Positions 8,991-19,293 of a DNA stretch of 64,000 nt are shown one piece after another (positions within the stretch are counted from its first letter, which is position 1; every line of letters starts with the position of its first letter). The position numbers and the translations under genes were made by a program. This DNA comes from Pseudooceanicola nanhaiensis (GTDB taxonomy: Bacteria; Pseudomonadota; Alphaproteobacteria; Rhodobacterales; Rhodobacteraceae). Under the pieces are notes generated by a model. That model was not told the DNA's origin. It ran no database searches and was given only the letters and a program-made list of their open reading frames with translations. The stretch lies in contig NZ_JAIUZP010000012.1 of the NCBI RefSeq assembly GCF_020171315.1, forward strand, positions 92,588 to 156,587, in the 5' to 3' direction.

Positions 8991-10269
8991 ATGCAGAGCA
9001 GAGTTTCCCCCTTCGCCCCCTTCGAATGGCTGATCGCTTGGCGCTACCTGCGGGCCCGGCGCTCGGAAGGGGGTGTCAGCGTGATGACATGGATCTCGCT
9101 GATCGGGATCACGCTGGCGGTCTGGGCGCTGATTGCCACGCTGGCAGTGCGCTCGGGCTTCCGCGAGGAATTCGTCGATACGATCCTCGGCGCCAACGCC
9201 CATGTGACGGTCTATTCCGCCGGGGTCCGCTCCGACACGGGCTACATCGACCGGACGCTGCATGACTACGAGGCGATGGCCGACCGCGTGCGCGCGGTGC
9301 CGGGCGTCAGCCGCGTGGCGCCCCTCGTGCGCAGCCAGGTGATGGCCAATGTGCGGGGCCGCAACGCGGGCGTCGAGGTCTTCGGCATCACGCCGGAAAA
9401 CCTCTCGACCGTGCCGCGCATCGCCGAACCTCTGGAGTCGCGCGGCGACTTCTCCCGCTTCGGCGAGGGGATCGCCATCGGCTCCGGCGTGGCGCGGGAG
9501 CTGGGCGTGGACGTGGGGGGCAAGGTCAAGCTGATCTCGCCCGACGGGGTCAAGACGGCCTTTGGCACCTCGCCCCGGACGCAGGTCTACGAGGTCACCT
9601 ACATCTTCACCGCCGGGCGCTATGACATCGACCGCACGCGGGTCTACATGCCCTTCGCCGAGGCGCAAACCTTCTTCAACCGCGATGGCGTGGCCGATGA
9701 GCTGGAGGTCATGGTGGACGACCCCGAGGATGTCGACAAGCTCGACACCGCGCTCTTTGCCGCGGCCGGGGACAATGCGCTTCTTTGGACGTGGCGCGAT
9801 GCGCAGGGCGGCTTCCTGCGCGCCCTTGATGTGGAGGACAACGTAATGTTCATCCTCATGTCGATCCTCGTGCTGATCGCGGCGATGAACATCGTTTCGG
9901 GGCTGATCATGCTGGTGAAGAACAAGGGCCGCGACATCGGCATCCTGCGCACCATGGGCCTGACCGAGGGCTCGGTCCTGCGGGTCTTCTTCATCTGCGG
10001 CGCCTTCACCGGGCTGATCGGCACGGCGGTGGGCGTCGTGCTGGGCTGCCTCTTCGCGATCTACATCGACCAGATCTTTGCCGTGGTGAACTACATCGCC
10101 GGGGGCGGGGTCTGGGATCCGGCGATCCGTGGCATCTACGAGGTGCCCGCCAAGCTGGAGCTGAACGACGTGCTCTCGGCCGTTGGCCTGTCGCTTGGGC
10201 TGTCCTTCATCGTTACCATCTTCCCCGCGCGCCGCGCCGCCCGGATGAACCCCGTGGAGGCCCTGCGCT

Positions 10270-10277
<8 letters not shown>
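8991..10277 (+). CDS. lolC: Lipoprotein-releasing ABC transporter permease LolC/E
   Basis: A 428-residue FtsX/MacB-type permease. It starts [34 protein letters not shown], the LolC/LolE signature, with one N-terminal membrane helix (about 28-50), a large periplasmic domain (about 55-270), and three C-terminal helices (about 280-305, 330-360, 385-410). It ends [18 protein letters not shown], the usual cytoplasmic tail. With LolD it moves mature lipoproteins from the inner membrane to LolA. Only one permease gene is present, as in alphaproteobacteria where one protein serves both LolC and LolE roles. It overlaps lolD by eight bases, so they form an operon. Confidence 0.93.
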
Positions 10278-10950
<673 letters not shown>

Positions 10951-10999
10951 TCCGGGTTTCTGTTCGGGGCCCGGCCCCGGGCGCGCACCACGCCCAAAG

Positions 11000-11030
11000 A
11001 GAAGCGCCCCGCCAGAGGCGGAGCGCCAAA
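11000..11030. terminator. Hairpin between convergent lolD and parE
   Basis: GCGCCCCGCC (11004-11013) and GGCGGAGCGC (11017-11026) pair with one mismatch around AGA. It lies 50 bases beyond lolD and about 70 beyond the parE stop, next to the palindrome repeat. The T-tract is poor on both strands. Confidence 0.5.
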
Positions 11031-11070
11031 ATTCTTCGAAGAATTTTGCCAAGAATTTTCGAAAATTCTT
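11028..11070. repeat. AT-rich double palindrome element, copy 1
   Basis: Two different perfect 20-base palindromes sit side by side: AAAATTCTTCGAAGAATTTT at 11028-11047 and AAGAATTTTCGAAAATTCTT at 11051-11070, separated by GCC. The same pair is present in the opposite orientation at 60458-60500. The element is strongly AT-rich against a GC-rich background. A further GC hairpin (GGTGCCCC...GGGGCACC) follows at 11072-11092. Confidence 0.9.
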
Positions 11071-11095
11071 GGGTGCCCCGCCGCGGGGGCACCGC

Positions 11096-13054
11096 TCAGA
11101 GGTCGAGGTCTTCGACGAAGCGCGCGTTTTCCTGGATGTACTGGAACCGCAGCTCGGGCTTCTTGCCCATCAGCCGCTCCACGAGGTCGCCGGTCTCGCC
11201 CGGTTCGTCCTCGTCGATCGTCACCCGGATCAGCGTGCGCGAGCCGGGGTCCATCGTGGTTTCCTTCAGGTCCTTCGCGTCCATCTCGCCCAGACCCTTG
11301 AAGCGCTGCACGTCGATCTTGCCCTTGCCGCCAAGGCCGATCTCCATCATGCGCTCCTTCTCGGCGTCGTCCGCCACGTAGATGCGCTTGTCGCCCTGGG
11401 TCAGCCGGTAGAGCGGCGGGCAGGCGAGGTAGAGGTGTCCGTGGTCGATCAGCGGCCGCATCTGGGTGAAGAAGAAGGTCATCAAGAGCGCGGCGATATG
11501 CGCGCCGTCGACGTCTGCGTCAGTCATGATGATGATCTTGTCATACCGCAGGTCGTCGATGTTGAACTTGGTCCCCAGTCCCACGCCCATGGCTTGGCAC
11601 AGATCGTTGATCTCCTGGTTGGAGCCGATCTTGTTCGAGGCCGCGCCAAGCACGTTGAGGATCTTGCCCCGCAGCGGCAGCAGCGCCTGTGTCTTGCGGT
11701 CCCGCCCCATCTTGGCAGAACCCCCGGCCGAGTCACCCTCGACAAGAAACAGCTCGGTCCCGTCGCGGGTGTTGGTGGAACAGTCGGTCAGCTTGCCGGG
11801 CAGGCGCAGCTTCTTGGTCGCCGACTTCCGCTGGGTTTCCTTTTCCTGGCGGCGGCGCATCCGCTCCTCGGCGCGCAGCACGAGGAAGTCGAGGATCGCG
11901 CCTGCCGACTTGGTGTCGGAGGCCAGCCAGTTGTCGAAGTGGTCGCGCACCGCGCCTTCCACCAACTTCTGCGCCTCGGTGGTGGCCAGCCGGTCCTTGG
12001 TCTGGCCTACGAACTCGGGCTCGCGGATGAAGCAGGAGACGAGGGCACAGCCCCCTGTCAGCAGGTCGTCCCGCGTGATCTGCTGGGCCTTCTTGTTGTT
12101 CACAAGCTCGCCGTAGGCCTTGATCCCCTTCAGGATCGCCGACCAGAAGCCCGCCACGTGGGTGCCGCCCTCGGGCGTGGGCACGGTGTTACAGTAGGAC
12201 TGGATGAACCCGTCGCGCGACGGCGTCCAGTTGATCGCCCATTCCACCCGGCCCGGCACGCCGAAGCGTTCCTGAAACTCGACCCGCCCGCCAAAGGGCG
12301 CGTCGGCATAGGTCGAGGCGCCGTTCAGCGTCTCGTTCAGGTAGTCCGACAGGCCGCCGGGGAAGTGGAAGGTCGCCTCGGTCGGGGTCTGGCCGTCGTC
12401 GATGGCGGTCTTCCAGCGGATTTCCACGCCGGAGAAGAGGTAGGCCTTGGACCGGATCGAGGCGAAGAGCCGCGCCGGCTTGAATCGGTGCGAGCCGAAG
12501 ATCTCGGGGTCGGCGTGGAAGGTCGTCGTGGTGCCGCGCCGGTTGGGGGCGGCGCCGATTTCCTGCACCGGACCCAGCGGGATGCCGCGCGAGAAGCGCT
12601 GTTCCACCAGCTTGCGGTCGCGGGCCACCTGCACGACCATCGAATCCGACAGCGCGTTCACTACCGAGGCGCCCACGCCGTGCAGGCCGCCCGAGGTCTC
12701 GTAGGCCTTGCCGCCGAACTTGCCGCCCGCGTGCAGGGTGCACAGGATCACCTCCAGCGCCGACTTGCCGGGGAACTTGGGGTGCGGGTCGAAGGGCATG
12801 CCGCGACCGTTATCGCGCACGCTGATCGAGTAATCGTCGTGAAGCTCGACCTCGATGCGGTTGGCGTGGCCGGCGACGGCCTCGTCCATCGAGTTGTCGA
12901 GGATCTCGGCCACCATGTGGTGCAGGGCGCGCTCGTCCGTGCCGCCGATGTACATGCCGGGGCGCTTGCGGACGGGCTCCAGCCCTTCCAGCACTTCGAT
13001 CGAGGATGCGTCGTAGGTATCGGCCGCTGTGGCGGCCAGAAGGTCGTCGGCCAT
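11096..13054 (-). CDS. parE: DNA topoisomerase IV subunit B
   Basis: A 652-residue GHKL-type topoisomerase ATPase. The ATP site shows EILDNSMDEA and DNGRGMPFDPHPK, the lid GGLHGVGASVVNALS, and the TOPRIM domain begins LFLVEGDSAGGSAKMGRDR with later DADVDGAHIAALL. Length and the absence of the long C-terminal GyrB insertion favour ParE over GyrB. Paired with ParC (not in this window) it decatenates daughter chromosomes. The start at 13054 (MADDLLAATAADTYDASSIEVL) follows homologues; the frame is open a further 27 codons upstream. It is convergent with lolD. Confidence 0.93.
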   Translation of the reverse strand: MADDLLAATAADTYDASSIEVLEGLEPVRKRPGMYIGGTDERALHHMVAEILDNSMDEAVAGHANRIEVELHDDYSISVRDNGRGMPFDPHPKFPGKSALEVILCTLHAGGKFGGKAYETSGGLHGVGASVVNALSDSMVVQVARDRKLVEQRFSRGIPLGPVQEIGAAPNRRGTTTTFHADPEIFGSHRFKPARLFASIRSKAYLFSGVEIRWKTAIDDGQTPTEATFHFPGGLSDYLNETLNGASTYADAPFGGRVEFQERFGVPGRVEWAINWTPSRDGFIQSYCNTVPTPEGGTHVAGFWSAILKGIKAYGELVNNKKAQQITRDDLLTGGCALVSCFIREPEFVGQTKDRLATTEAQKLVEGAVRDHFDNWLASDTKSAGAILDFLVLRAEERMRRRQEKETQRKSATKKLRLPGKLTDCSTNTRDGTELFLVEGDSAGGSAKMGRDRKTQALLPLRGKILNVLGAASNKIGSNQEINDLCQAMGVGLGTKFNIDDLRYDKIIIMTDADVDGAHIAALLMTFFFTQMRPLIDHGHLYLACPPLYRLTQGDKRIYVADDAEKERMMEIGLGGKGKIDVQRFKGLGEMDAKDLKETTMDPGSRTLIRVTIDEDEPGETGDLVERLMGKKPELRFQYIQENARFVEDLDL

Positions 13055-13204
13055 GGGCTGCTCTGGTCTCTCTTGATTGCCGGACACTATGGCAGGCTCA
13101 CGCCCCGGAGAAAAGGGGGCAGCCCGGTTATCCACAGCTATCGACCACTGCAGGTGGTAGCCGTCCCGGCGGAAGGCGCGAAATCGGCCCCGTCAGGCGG
13201 CCTT

Positions 13205-14572
13205 TCAGGCGGCCAGACCGGCCTGACGGGCGGGCAGGACGGTGCGCCAGAATCGGCTCATCATCAGGGCCGCCGCCGAGGCGAGGCCCGAGGCGAGGCC
13301 CAGCCAGACGCCCACGCCGCCCATCTCCAGCACGAAGCCCAGCAGGTAGGCCATCGGCGCGCCGATCCCCCAGTAGGAGAGCGCGGCATAGAGCATCGGG
13401 CGCCGCGTGTCCTGCACCCCGCGCAACAGGCCGAGCGCCATGACCTGGCCCGCGTCCATCAGCTGGAAGAAGGCCGCCGCCGCCAGCAGCACCTTGCCCA
13501 TGGCGATCACCGTGGCGCGCTGCGGATCGTCGGGCGACAGGAACAGGCTGACCAGCGTTTCGGGCAGCAGCAGGTAGAGCGCGATGGTCAGCACCACGAA
13601 GCCCGCCGAGAGCGCAAGCGCCACTTCGGCCCCGCGTTTCACCCCCAGCCAGTCGCCCGCGCCCTGCGCCCGCCCGGCGCGGATCGTGGCGGCGTTGGAG
13701 AGGCCGAGGTGCACCATGAAGGTGATCGAGGTCACCTGCATCGCGATCCCGTGGGCCGCCAGCGGCACGGCCCCCAGCCAGCCCATCATCACCGCGGAGG
13801 CGGCGAAGAGCCCGACCTCGGCCACGACTGTGATGCCGATCGGCCAGCCCAGCTTGAAGACACCCGCGAGCGCCTCCACATCGGGGCGCCAGATGCGGCG
13901 GAAGAGCTCTGCCTCGGGTGTCACGACCTGCACGTAGACGATGAGGCCGAGGAAGCTGAAGGCATGGACCGCGACCGAGGAAATTGCCGCCCCGCGCAGG
14001 CCCAGTTCCGGGAAGCCCCAGTTGCCGAAGATCAGCAGCCAGTTGCCGAAGGCGTTCACGGCGACGGCGGCCAGCGTCACCCAGAAGACCACGCGCGTGC
14101 GCTCCAGCGCGGCGAGGTAGTTGCGCAGCACGGTGACCCCGAGGGCCGGGAAGATCGCCCAGCCGGCGATCCGCAGGTACTCGCCCGCGCCCTGCGCCAC
14201 TTCCGGCGTCTGGCCGAGGGCCGCCAGCACGCTGTCCGCCGTCAGCAGCAGCGGCATCACCGCGACGCCGTAGAGCGCCGAAAGCCAGAAGGCCATCCGG
14301 GTCAGCCGGCGCGAGCGGGTGAGGTCACCCTGGGCTTCGGCCTCGGCCACCAGCGGCGACAGCGCGAAGGCAAAGCCCGAGCCGAAGAGCAGCAGCACGA
14401 CGAACATGGAGTTGGCGAGGACCTCTGCGGCGAGCGCCGCCACGTCGTACCAGCCGAGCATGGCCGCATCGGTGATCCCGATGAGCATCTGCGCCACCTG
14501 GCTGCCGATCAGCGGCAGGCCGAGAACCAGCACCGCGCGGGCGTGCTGGGTGTATGTGAGGTCTCTTCCCAT
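13205..14572 (-). CDS. MATE family multidrug/Na+ antiporter
   Basis: A 455-residue polytopic membrane protein with about twelve hydrophobic segments. The N-terminal LVLGLPLIGSQVAQMLIGITDAAMLGWY matches the first helix pair of MATE exporters (NorM-type), and a similar motif recurs in the second half (FKLGWPIGITVVAEVGLFAASAVMMGWLG), reflecting the internal two-fold repeat. These exporters use Na+ or H+ gradients to expel cationic drugs or metabolites. The specific substrate is unknown. It is single, with its own short upstream region of about 245 bases. Confidence 0.93.
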   Translation of the reverse strand: MGRDLTYTQHARAVLVLGLPLIGSQVAQMLIGITDAAMLGWYDVAALAAEVLANSMFVVLLLFGSGFAFALSPLVAEAEAQGDLTRSRRLTRMAFWLSALYGVAVMPLLLTADSVLAALGQTPEVAQGAGEYLRIAGWAIFPALGVTVLRNYLAALERTRVVFWVTLAAVAVNAFGNWLLIFGNWGFPELGLRGAAISSVAVHAFSFLGLIVYVQVVTPEAELFRRIWRPDVEALAGVFKLGWPIGITVVAEVGLFAASAVMMGWLGAVPLAAHGIAMQVTSITFMVHLGLSNAATIRAGRAQGAGDWLGVKRGAEVALALSAGFVVLTIALYLLLPETLVSLFLSPDDPQRATVIAMGKVLLAAAAFFQLMDAGQVMALGLLRGVQDTRRPMLYAALSYWGIGAPMAYLLGFVLEMGGVGVWLGLASGLASAAALMMSRFWRTVLPARQAGLAA

Positions 14573-14791
14573 GGGAAAGGGCCATAGAGCCCGGCCCCGA
14601 TCCGGGCAAGAGCGCCGGGCCCGGTGCCGCGCACCATGCCGCTACGTCTCTGAGCGCTATCGCACGGATGGGGCAGGGAGGCCGGCGGGCTGGTCCCGCC
14701 CGACGAGGGGCGGGACCCTTCGGCCGCAGCGGGGGCAATGTCGTGGTGCGGCACGTGGGCCGGGCAGCCTGTCGTCGCGGCGTGGCTCCGC

Positions 14792-14822
14792 GGCTCAGTT
14801 CGGGGCTCAGTTCGGGCCTCAG
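14792..14822. repeat. 12-base tandem repeat at the end of the NicO gene
   Basis: GGCTCAGTTCGG occurs twice in tandem (14792-14803, 14804-14815), followed by a partial degenerate third copy that overlaps the stop codon of the metal exporter gene. Probably replication slippage; no function is proposed. Confidence 0.6.
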
Positions 14823-15925
14823 AGGGAGGGCAGCAGCATCTGCAGCGCCAGCAGGGCGATCATCAGCCCGGCGGCCAGTTCCAGCGTGGCGAGGGCGCGG
14901 GCGCCGTGGCGGGCGTCGGGCAGGGCCTCGGCCAGCCGGGCGCGGGTGCTGTCGCGCAGCGCGACCGAGATCAGTGCCACCGCCACGGTCAGGCTGGCGG
15001 TGCCGAGCCCCATGACGAAGGCCCCCGCGATGCCCGCGCCGGTCAGCCCCATGCGCCACGTCAGGATCAACAGGAAGAGCGCCCCGGTGCAGGGCCGGAT
15101 CGCGATCGCGCCCACCAGAAGGACGGCATCGCGCAGGCCGTGGACCTTCTCGGCGTCCTCGGGGGAGGGGCCGTGGACATGCCCGCAGGAACAGGTCGCG
15201 CCATGGGTATGGTCGTGGGCATGATCGTGGACATGCGCATGGGCGTGAGGGGACGTACGGGGCGTTGCCTCCGCCGCCTCGGGGGGATGCGCTTCGTGGG
15301 CGTGGGCGTGGGCGTGGGCGTGGGCGTGGGCGTGGGCGTGGGCGTGGGCGTGGGCGTGGGCGTTCCGCGCGCCGCGCAGGCTCCGCCACAGGTGCCGCAG
15401 GCCGCGCAGCGCCAGCCAGAGGCCGATCATCCCCACGGCGGCGTAGGAGGCGGGGGCGAGCCAGTCCTCGGCCAGTCCCACGGTTTCCTCTCGCCCCCAG
15501 CCCAGCACGGTTAGCGCGCCATAGACCACCAGCACCGCCATGGCGGCCTGCCCGAGGCTCGACAGGACGGCCAGCAGCGACAGTCGCAGCGCGGCCACGG
15601 GCCGTCCGAGGCCATAGCCTCCGAGCAGCAGCTTGCCGTGCCCCGGACCGGCGGCGTGGAAGAACCCATAGGCAAAGCAGAGCGTCATCAGCCCGGTCAT
15701 CGCCGCCGGATCGCCGCCTTTCAGCCGCCGGATCGTGCCGGCCATGGCGTTCTGGACGTCGCGCTGGTTGGCCGCCGCCCAGCGGGAAATCCGCTCCGCC
15801 CCGCCAAAGCCCCAGAGCCAGAGCGCGACACCGGCGCAGGCCAGCGGCACCAGCAGCCAGAGCCACCGCATCCACCGCATCCGGGGCCGCGAGGTGGGCG
15901 CGCGGAACGTGTCGTGCAGGCTCAT
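14819..15925 (-). CDS. NicO/RcnA-type nickel/cobalt (or other metal) transporter with Ala-His repeat
   Basis: A 368-residue membrane protein. It has the HAAGPGHGKLLLGGYG motif near residue 90 and GAIAIRPCTGALFLLIL near 275, both diagnostic of NicO/RcnA-type transporters. Between them lies a cytoplasmic His-rich loop: about eleven Ala-His pairs (about residues 190-212), then HAHAHVHDHAHDHTHG and CSCGHVHG. This loop should bind several metal ions. Around six transmembrane segments flank it. The DUF1007 gene overlaps its start by four bases. Metal identity (Ni, Co or Zn) cannot be read from the sequence; export or import is also open. Confidence 0.88.
   Translation of the reverse strand: MSLHDTFRAPTSRPRMRWMRWLWLLVPLACAGVALWLWGFGGAERISRWAAANQRDVQNAMAGTIRRLKGGDPAAMTGLMTLCFAYGFFHAAGPGHGKLLLGGYGLGRPVAALRLSLLAVLSSLGQAAMAVLVVYGALTVLGWGREETVGLAEDWLAPASYAAVGMIGLWLALRGLRHLWRSLRGARNAHAHAHAHAHAHAHAHAHAHAHEAHPPEAAEATPRTSPHAHAHVHDHAHDHTHGATCSCGHVHGPSPEDAEKVHGLRDAVLLVGAIAIRPCTGALFLLILTWRMGLTGAGIAGAFVMGLGTASLTVAVALISVALRDSTRARLAEALPDARHGARALATLELAAGLMIALLALQMLLPSL
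15295..15360. repeat. Eleven-copy hexanucleotide microsatellite inside the metal transporter gene
   Basis: CGTGGG is repeated eleven times without interruption. On the coding (minus) strand it encodes Ala-His pairs. The six-base unit means slippage would add or remove Ala-His pairs without a frameshift. Confidence 0.95.
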
Positions 15926-16572
15926 GAAGCCTCCGCGCAGGTCAGGCGGATGGTGTCGGCGAAGGCCTCGCCCACCTCGGGGAAATCGTCGGTCTCGGCG
16001 GGGCGCCCGTCGAGGGCCGCGTTCATCTGGGCCGTGGCCGCGTCGAGGTCCACCTTGGTCACCGCCACGGCGCAGCCTGCGCCCGCGCTCAGCGGGCGGG
16101 TCAGGTCATAGGCGGTGTAGAAGGTGGGATCGTAGGCCTTGGCGGTCAGGGCCGCGCCGTTGAGCGCCAGCGGACCCTCCGCGAGCGGGCGGAAATGCCG
16201 GGTCTCGATATGCGGTCCGTCCATCCGGGTGGACAGCGGCTGCGGCGGGCCCAGCTTCACCGGGGTGCCATCCACCGAGAGGTAGAGATCGCCCGCGTAG
16301 CCCTCCATCCACTGCATGTCGAAGCCCTGCAGCTGCGCCTGTTCCGCCTCGGTCAAAACGCCGTCGTAGTCCGCGTCCAGCGACATGTCCTCGAGGATCA
16401 ACAGGGAATAGAGCTCGTCGTAGGACCAGAGCACCTCGACCCCGGTCAGACGCCCTGCGTCATCGGTGACGAAGGTCAGCCCGGTGTCCACGAAGATATG
16501 AGGATGCGCCCCGGCCATGGCAGGCCAGAGGGTACAGGCGGCAAGCAGGAGAGGGCGCAGGCGAAGAGGCAT
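15922..16572 (-). CDS. DUF1007 family periplasmic metal-associated protein
   Basis: A 216-residue protein with a cleavable signal peptide (hydrophobic to about residue 20, then AGAHPHIFVDTGLTF). The AHPHIFV start of the mature chain is the DUF1007 hallmark and may be an N-terminal metal site. Two EF-hand-like acidic stretches occur near residue 65 (DMSLDADYDGVLTEAEQAQL). Its stop overlaps the NicO start by four bases, the usual partnership of these families, so it is inferred to hand metal to, or sense it for, the transporter. Confidence 0.85.
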   Translation of the reverse strand: MPLRLRPLLLAACTLWPAMAGAHPHIFVDTGLTFVTDDAGRLTGVEVLWSYDELYSLLILEDMSLDADYDGVLTEAEQAQLQGFDMQWMEGYAGDLYLSVDGTPVKLGPPQPLSTRMDGPHIETRHFRPLAEGPLALNGAALTAKAYDPTFYTAYDLTRPLSAGAGCAVAVTKVDLDAATAQMNAALDGRPAETDDFPEVGEAFADTIRLTCAEAS

Positions 16573-16809
16573 GGCAGATGTCTAGCCCGCCTGCCCGCGC
16601 CGAGAAAGCCCCGCAGTGCAAGGGCCGATCACGATGGCGCCAAGCCGCCCATAGGGAGGGGGCGGTGCCTCGGGGGAGGGCACCGGCACTGCGTGCGGGC
16701 CGTCCCCCGCAGGGCGCGGGAGGCGTGACGACAGAACCGGGACGATGGGTGCGTCGCGGCGGGGCGATCCCGGCCACGGGCGCAGGGGGGGCAAGGACCG
16801 GCTGCCGGA

Positions 16810-17223
16810 TCACTCGTCCCGGCGTTCCTTCATCAGTCGCTCGGCCTTGCGGCGCACGAGGACCGAACGCAGGTCGTGCATGGCCATGAGAAGCTGGTCG
16901 GTCACCGCCTCCAGCTGCAGGTCGCCTGCCTTGGACTGCGCCCATTGCGCGGTCAGGTTCAGGTGATCCACGGTGCGCAGGATGTCGTCCAGCTCCCGCG
17001 CGGCGAGGAGTTCGGCGCGGTCGGTCATCCAGTCGCGGATGGCCTCCTCGTCGGCCTCGGTCAGTTTGCGATCCCCGTGGGCCCGGATCTCGCCGTTGCG
17101 CAGGTTGGCGATGGCGATCTGCTCCATCTCGATCCGGCGTTGCCGGTCATCCGGGTCGATCCGGAAGACGAAGGCCCCGTTGTCCCGGACGCGAAAATAG
17201 TACTCGGGCAGATCGCCAGCCAT
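16810..17223 (-). CDS. Conserved hypothetical protein downstream of aatA
   Basis: A 137-residue soluble, highly charged protein (MAGDLPEYYFRVRDNGAFVF...). No known domain is recognised. The first 35 residues look like beta strands, and the rest is helical, ending in a strongly basic segment (RRKAERLMKERRDE). Its start codon is one base beyond the aatA stop, so the two are cotranscribed and probably translationally coupled. A role linked to the aminotransferase is only guessed from position. Confidence 0.7.
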   Translation of the reverse strand: MAGDLPEYYFRVRDNGAFVFRIDPDDRQRRIEMEQIAIANLRNGEIRAHGDRKLTEADEEAIRDWMTDRAELLAARELDDILRTVDHLNLTAQWAQSKAGDLQLEAVTDQLLMAMHDLRSVLVRRKAERLMKERRDE

Positions 17224-17224
17224 G

Positions 17225-18484
<1,260 letters not shown>

Positions 18485-18511
18485 TCAAGCCCGTGAGCGG
18501 CGGAAAGGACC

Positions 18512-18913
18512 ATGATGACAAGCGACAGCGACAGCGACTGGTACAGCCCCGAGAACGCCACCTTCGGGGACCGCGTGGCCGGGGCCCGCGAAGCTGCTGG
18601 CATGACCCAGCCCGAACTGGCCCGCCGCCTCGGCGTGAAGCTCGCGACCCTGCGCGGCTGGGAAGACGACGTGGCCGAACCGCGCGCCAACAAGCTGCAG
18701 ATGCTGGCGGGGCTGCTGAACGTCTCGCTCACCTGGCTGCTCAACGGCGAGGGCGACGGCGTGGCCGCACCGGAGGAGATGGGAGAGATCTCGCCCGGCG
18801 TGAATGACATCCTGTCGGAGATCCGGGACGTGCGCGGACAGATGAACCGCTTGACCTCCCGCCTCGGTCTGCTGGAAAAGCGGCTGCGCACCGCTTTGAA
18901 GGAGGAAGCATGA
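18512..18913 (+). CDS. XRE family transcriptional regulator
   Basis: A 133-residue protein with a Cro/C1-type helix-turn-helix at about residues 18-75 (FGDRVAGAREAAGMTQPELARRLGVKLATLRGWEDDVAEPR...NKLQMLAGLLNVSLTWLL). A C-terminal heptad-like helix follows (about 95-130) that could dimerise. The helix-turn-helix is intact. Its stop overlaps the sdhE start by four bases (ATGA), and aatA is divergent 84 bases upstream, so it may control itself, sdhE and aatA. The target operator is not identified. Confidence 0.88.
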   Translation: MMTSDSDSDWYSPENATFGDRVAGAREAAGMTQPELARRLGVKLATLRGWEDDVAEPRANKLQMLAGLLNVSLTWLLNGEGDGVAAPEEMGEISPGVNDILSEIRDVRGQMNRLTSRLGLLEKRLRTALKEEA

Positions 18914-19194
18914 TCCCCGTTCCCCAGCCCCCCGCCGACGAAACCCGCGAACACCGTCTCAAGCGGCTCTACATGCGGTCGATCCGGCGGGGCATCAAGG
19001 AGATGGACATCGTCTGCACCCGCTTCGCCGATGCAGAGCTCGAGACCATGTCCGAGGCCGACCTCACGCTCTACGATCAGCTGCTGGGGGAAAACGATCA
19101 GGACCTGCTGCTCTGGGTCACGGGCAAGGAGCCCGCGCCCGCACCCTACACGCTGATGATCGATCGCATGGTCGCGGTGATGGGCAAGGCCTGA
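18910..19194 (+). CDS. sdhE: FAD assembly factor SdhE
   Basis: A 94-residue protein of the SdhE/Sdh5 (DUF339, YgfY) family. It carries the conserved RRGIKEMD motif (RGxxE) near residues 25-33, preceded by RLKRLYMRS and followed by the acidic DLTLYDQLLGENDQDLLLWVTG helices. These proteins promote covalent attachment of FAD to succinate dehydrogenase. It overlaps the XRE regulator gene by four bases and is probably cotranscribed with it. Length is typical. Confidence 0.93.
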   Translation: MIPVPQPPADETREHRLKRLYMRSIRRGIKEMDIVCTRFADAELETMSEADLTLYDQLLGENDQDLLLWVTGKEPAPAPYTLMIDRMVAVMGKA

Positions 19195-19265
19195 GAGCGT
19201 CGCGCCCTGCGCACGCTTCGCTAAGGAGCGCTTAACGCTTTTTTCGCCTTTCTGGGCGAATGTCC

Positions 19266-19284
19266 CGTCCGAGCAGATCGGACG
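19266..19284 (+). promoter_or_regulatory. Inverted repeat in the ldtR leader, candidate operator
   Basis: CGTCCGA, five bases, TCGGACG: perfect seven-base arms ending ten bases before the ATG of the MarR-type gene and touching its GGAGACAAG ribosome binding site. MarR proteins commonly bind such palindromes in their own leaders. It could equally be an RNA hairpin affecting translation. Confidence 0.5.
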
Positions 19285-19293
19285 GAGACAAGA

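Noticed and set aside
11069..14587. A 1172-codon open frame on the plus strand opposite parE and the MATE gene
   Set aside because: It is antisense to two clearly conserved genes, has low-complexity Arg/Gly/His-rich composition and no recognisable motif; it is a by-product of GC-rich codon use.
15265..15400. Possible CRISPR-like array
   Set aside because: The repeat is a six-base microsatellite without spacers inside a coding region; no cas gene is present.
18512..19194. Possible toxin-antitoxin pair (helix-turn-helix gene overlapping a small gene)
   Set aside because: The small gene is a clear SdhE (RRGIKEMD motif), not a toxin.
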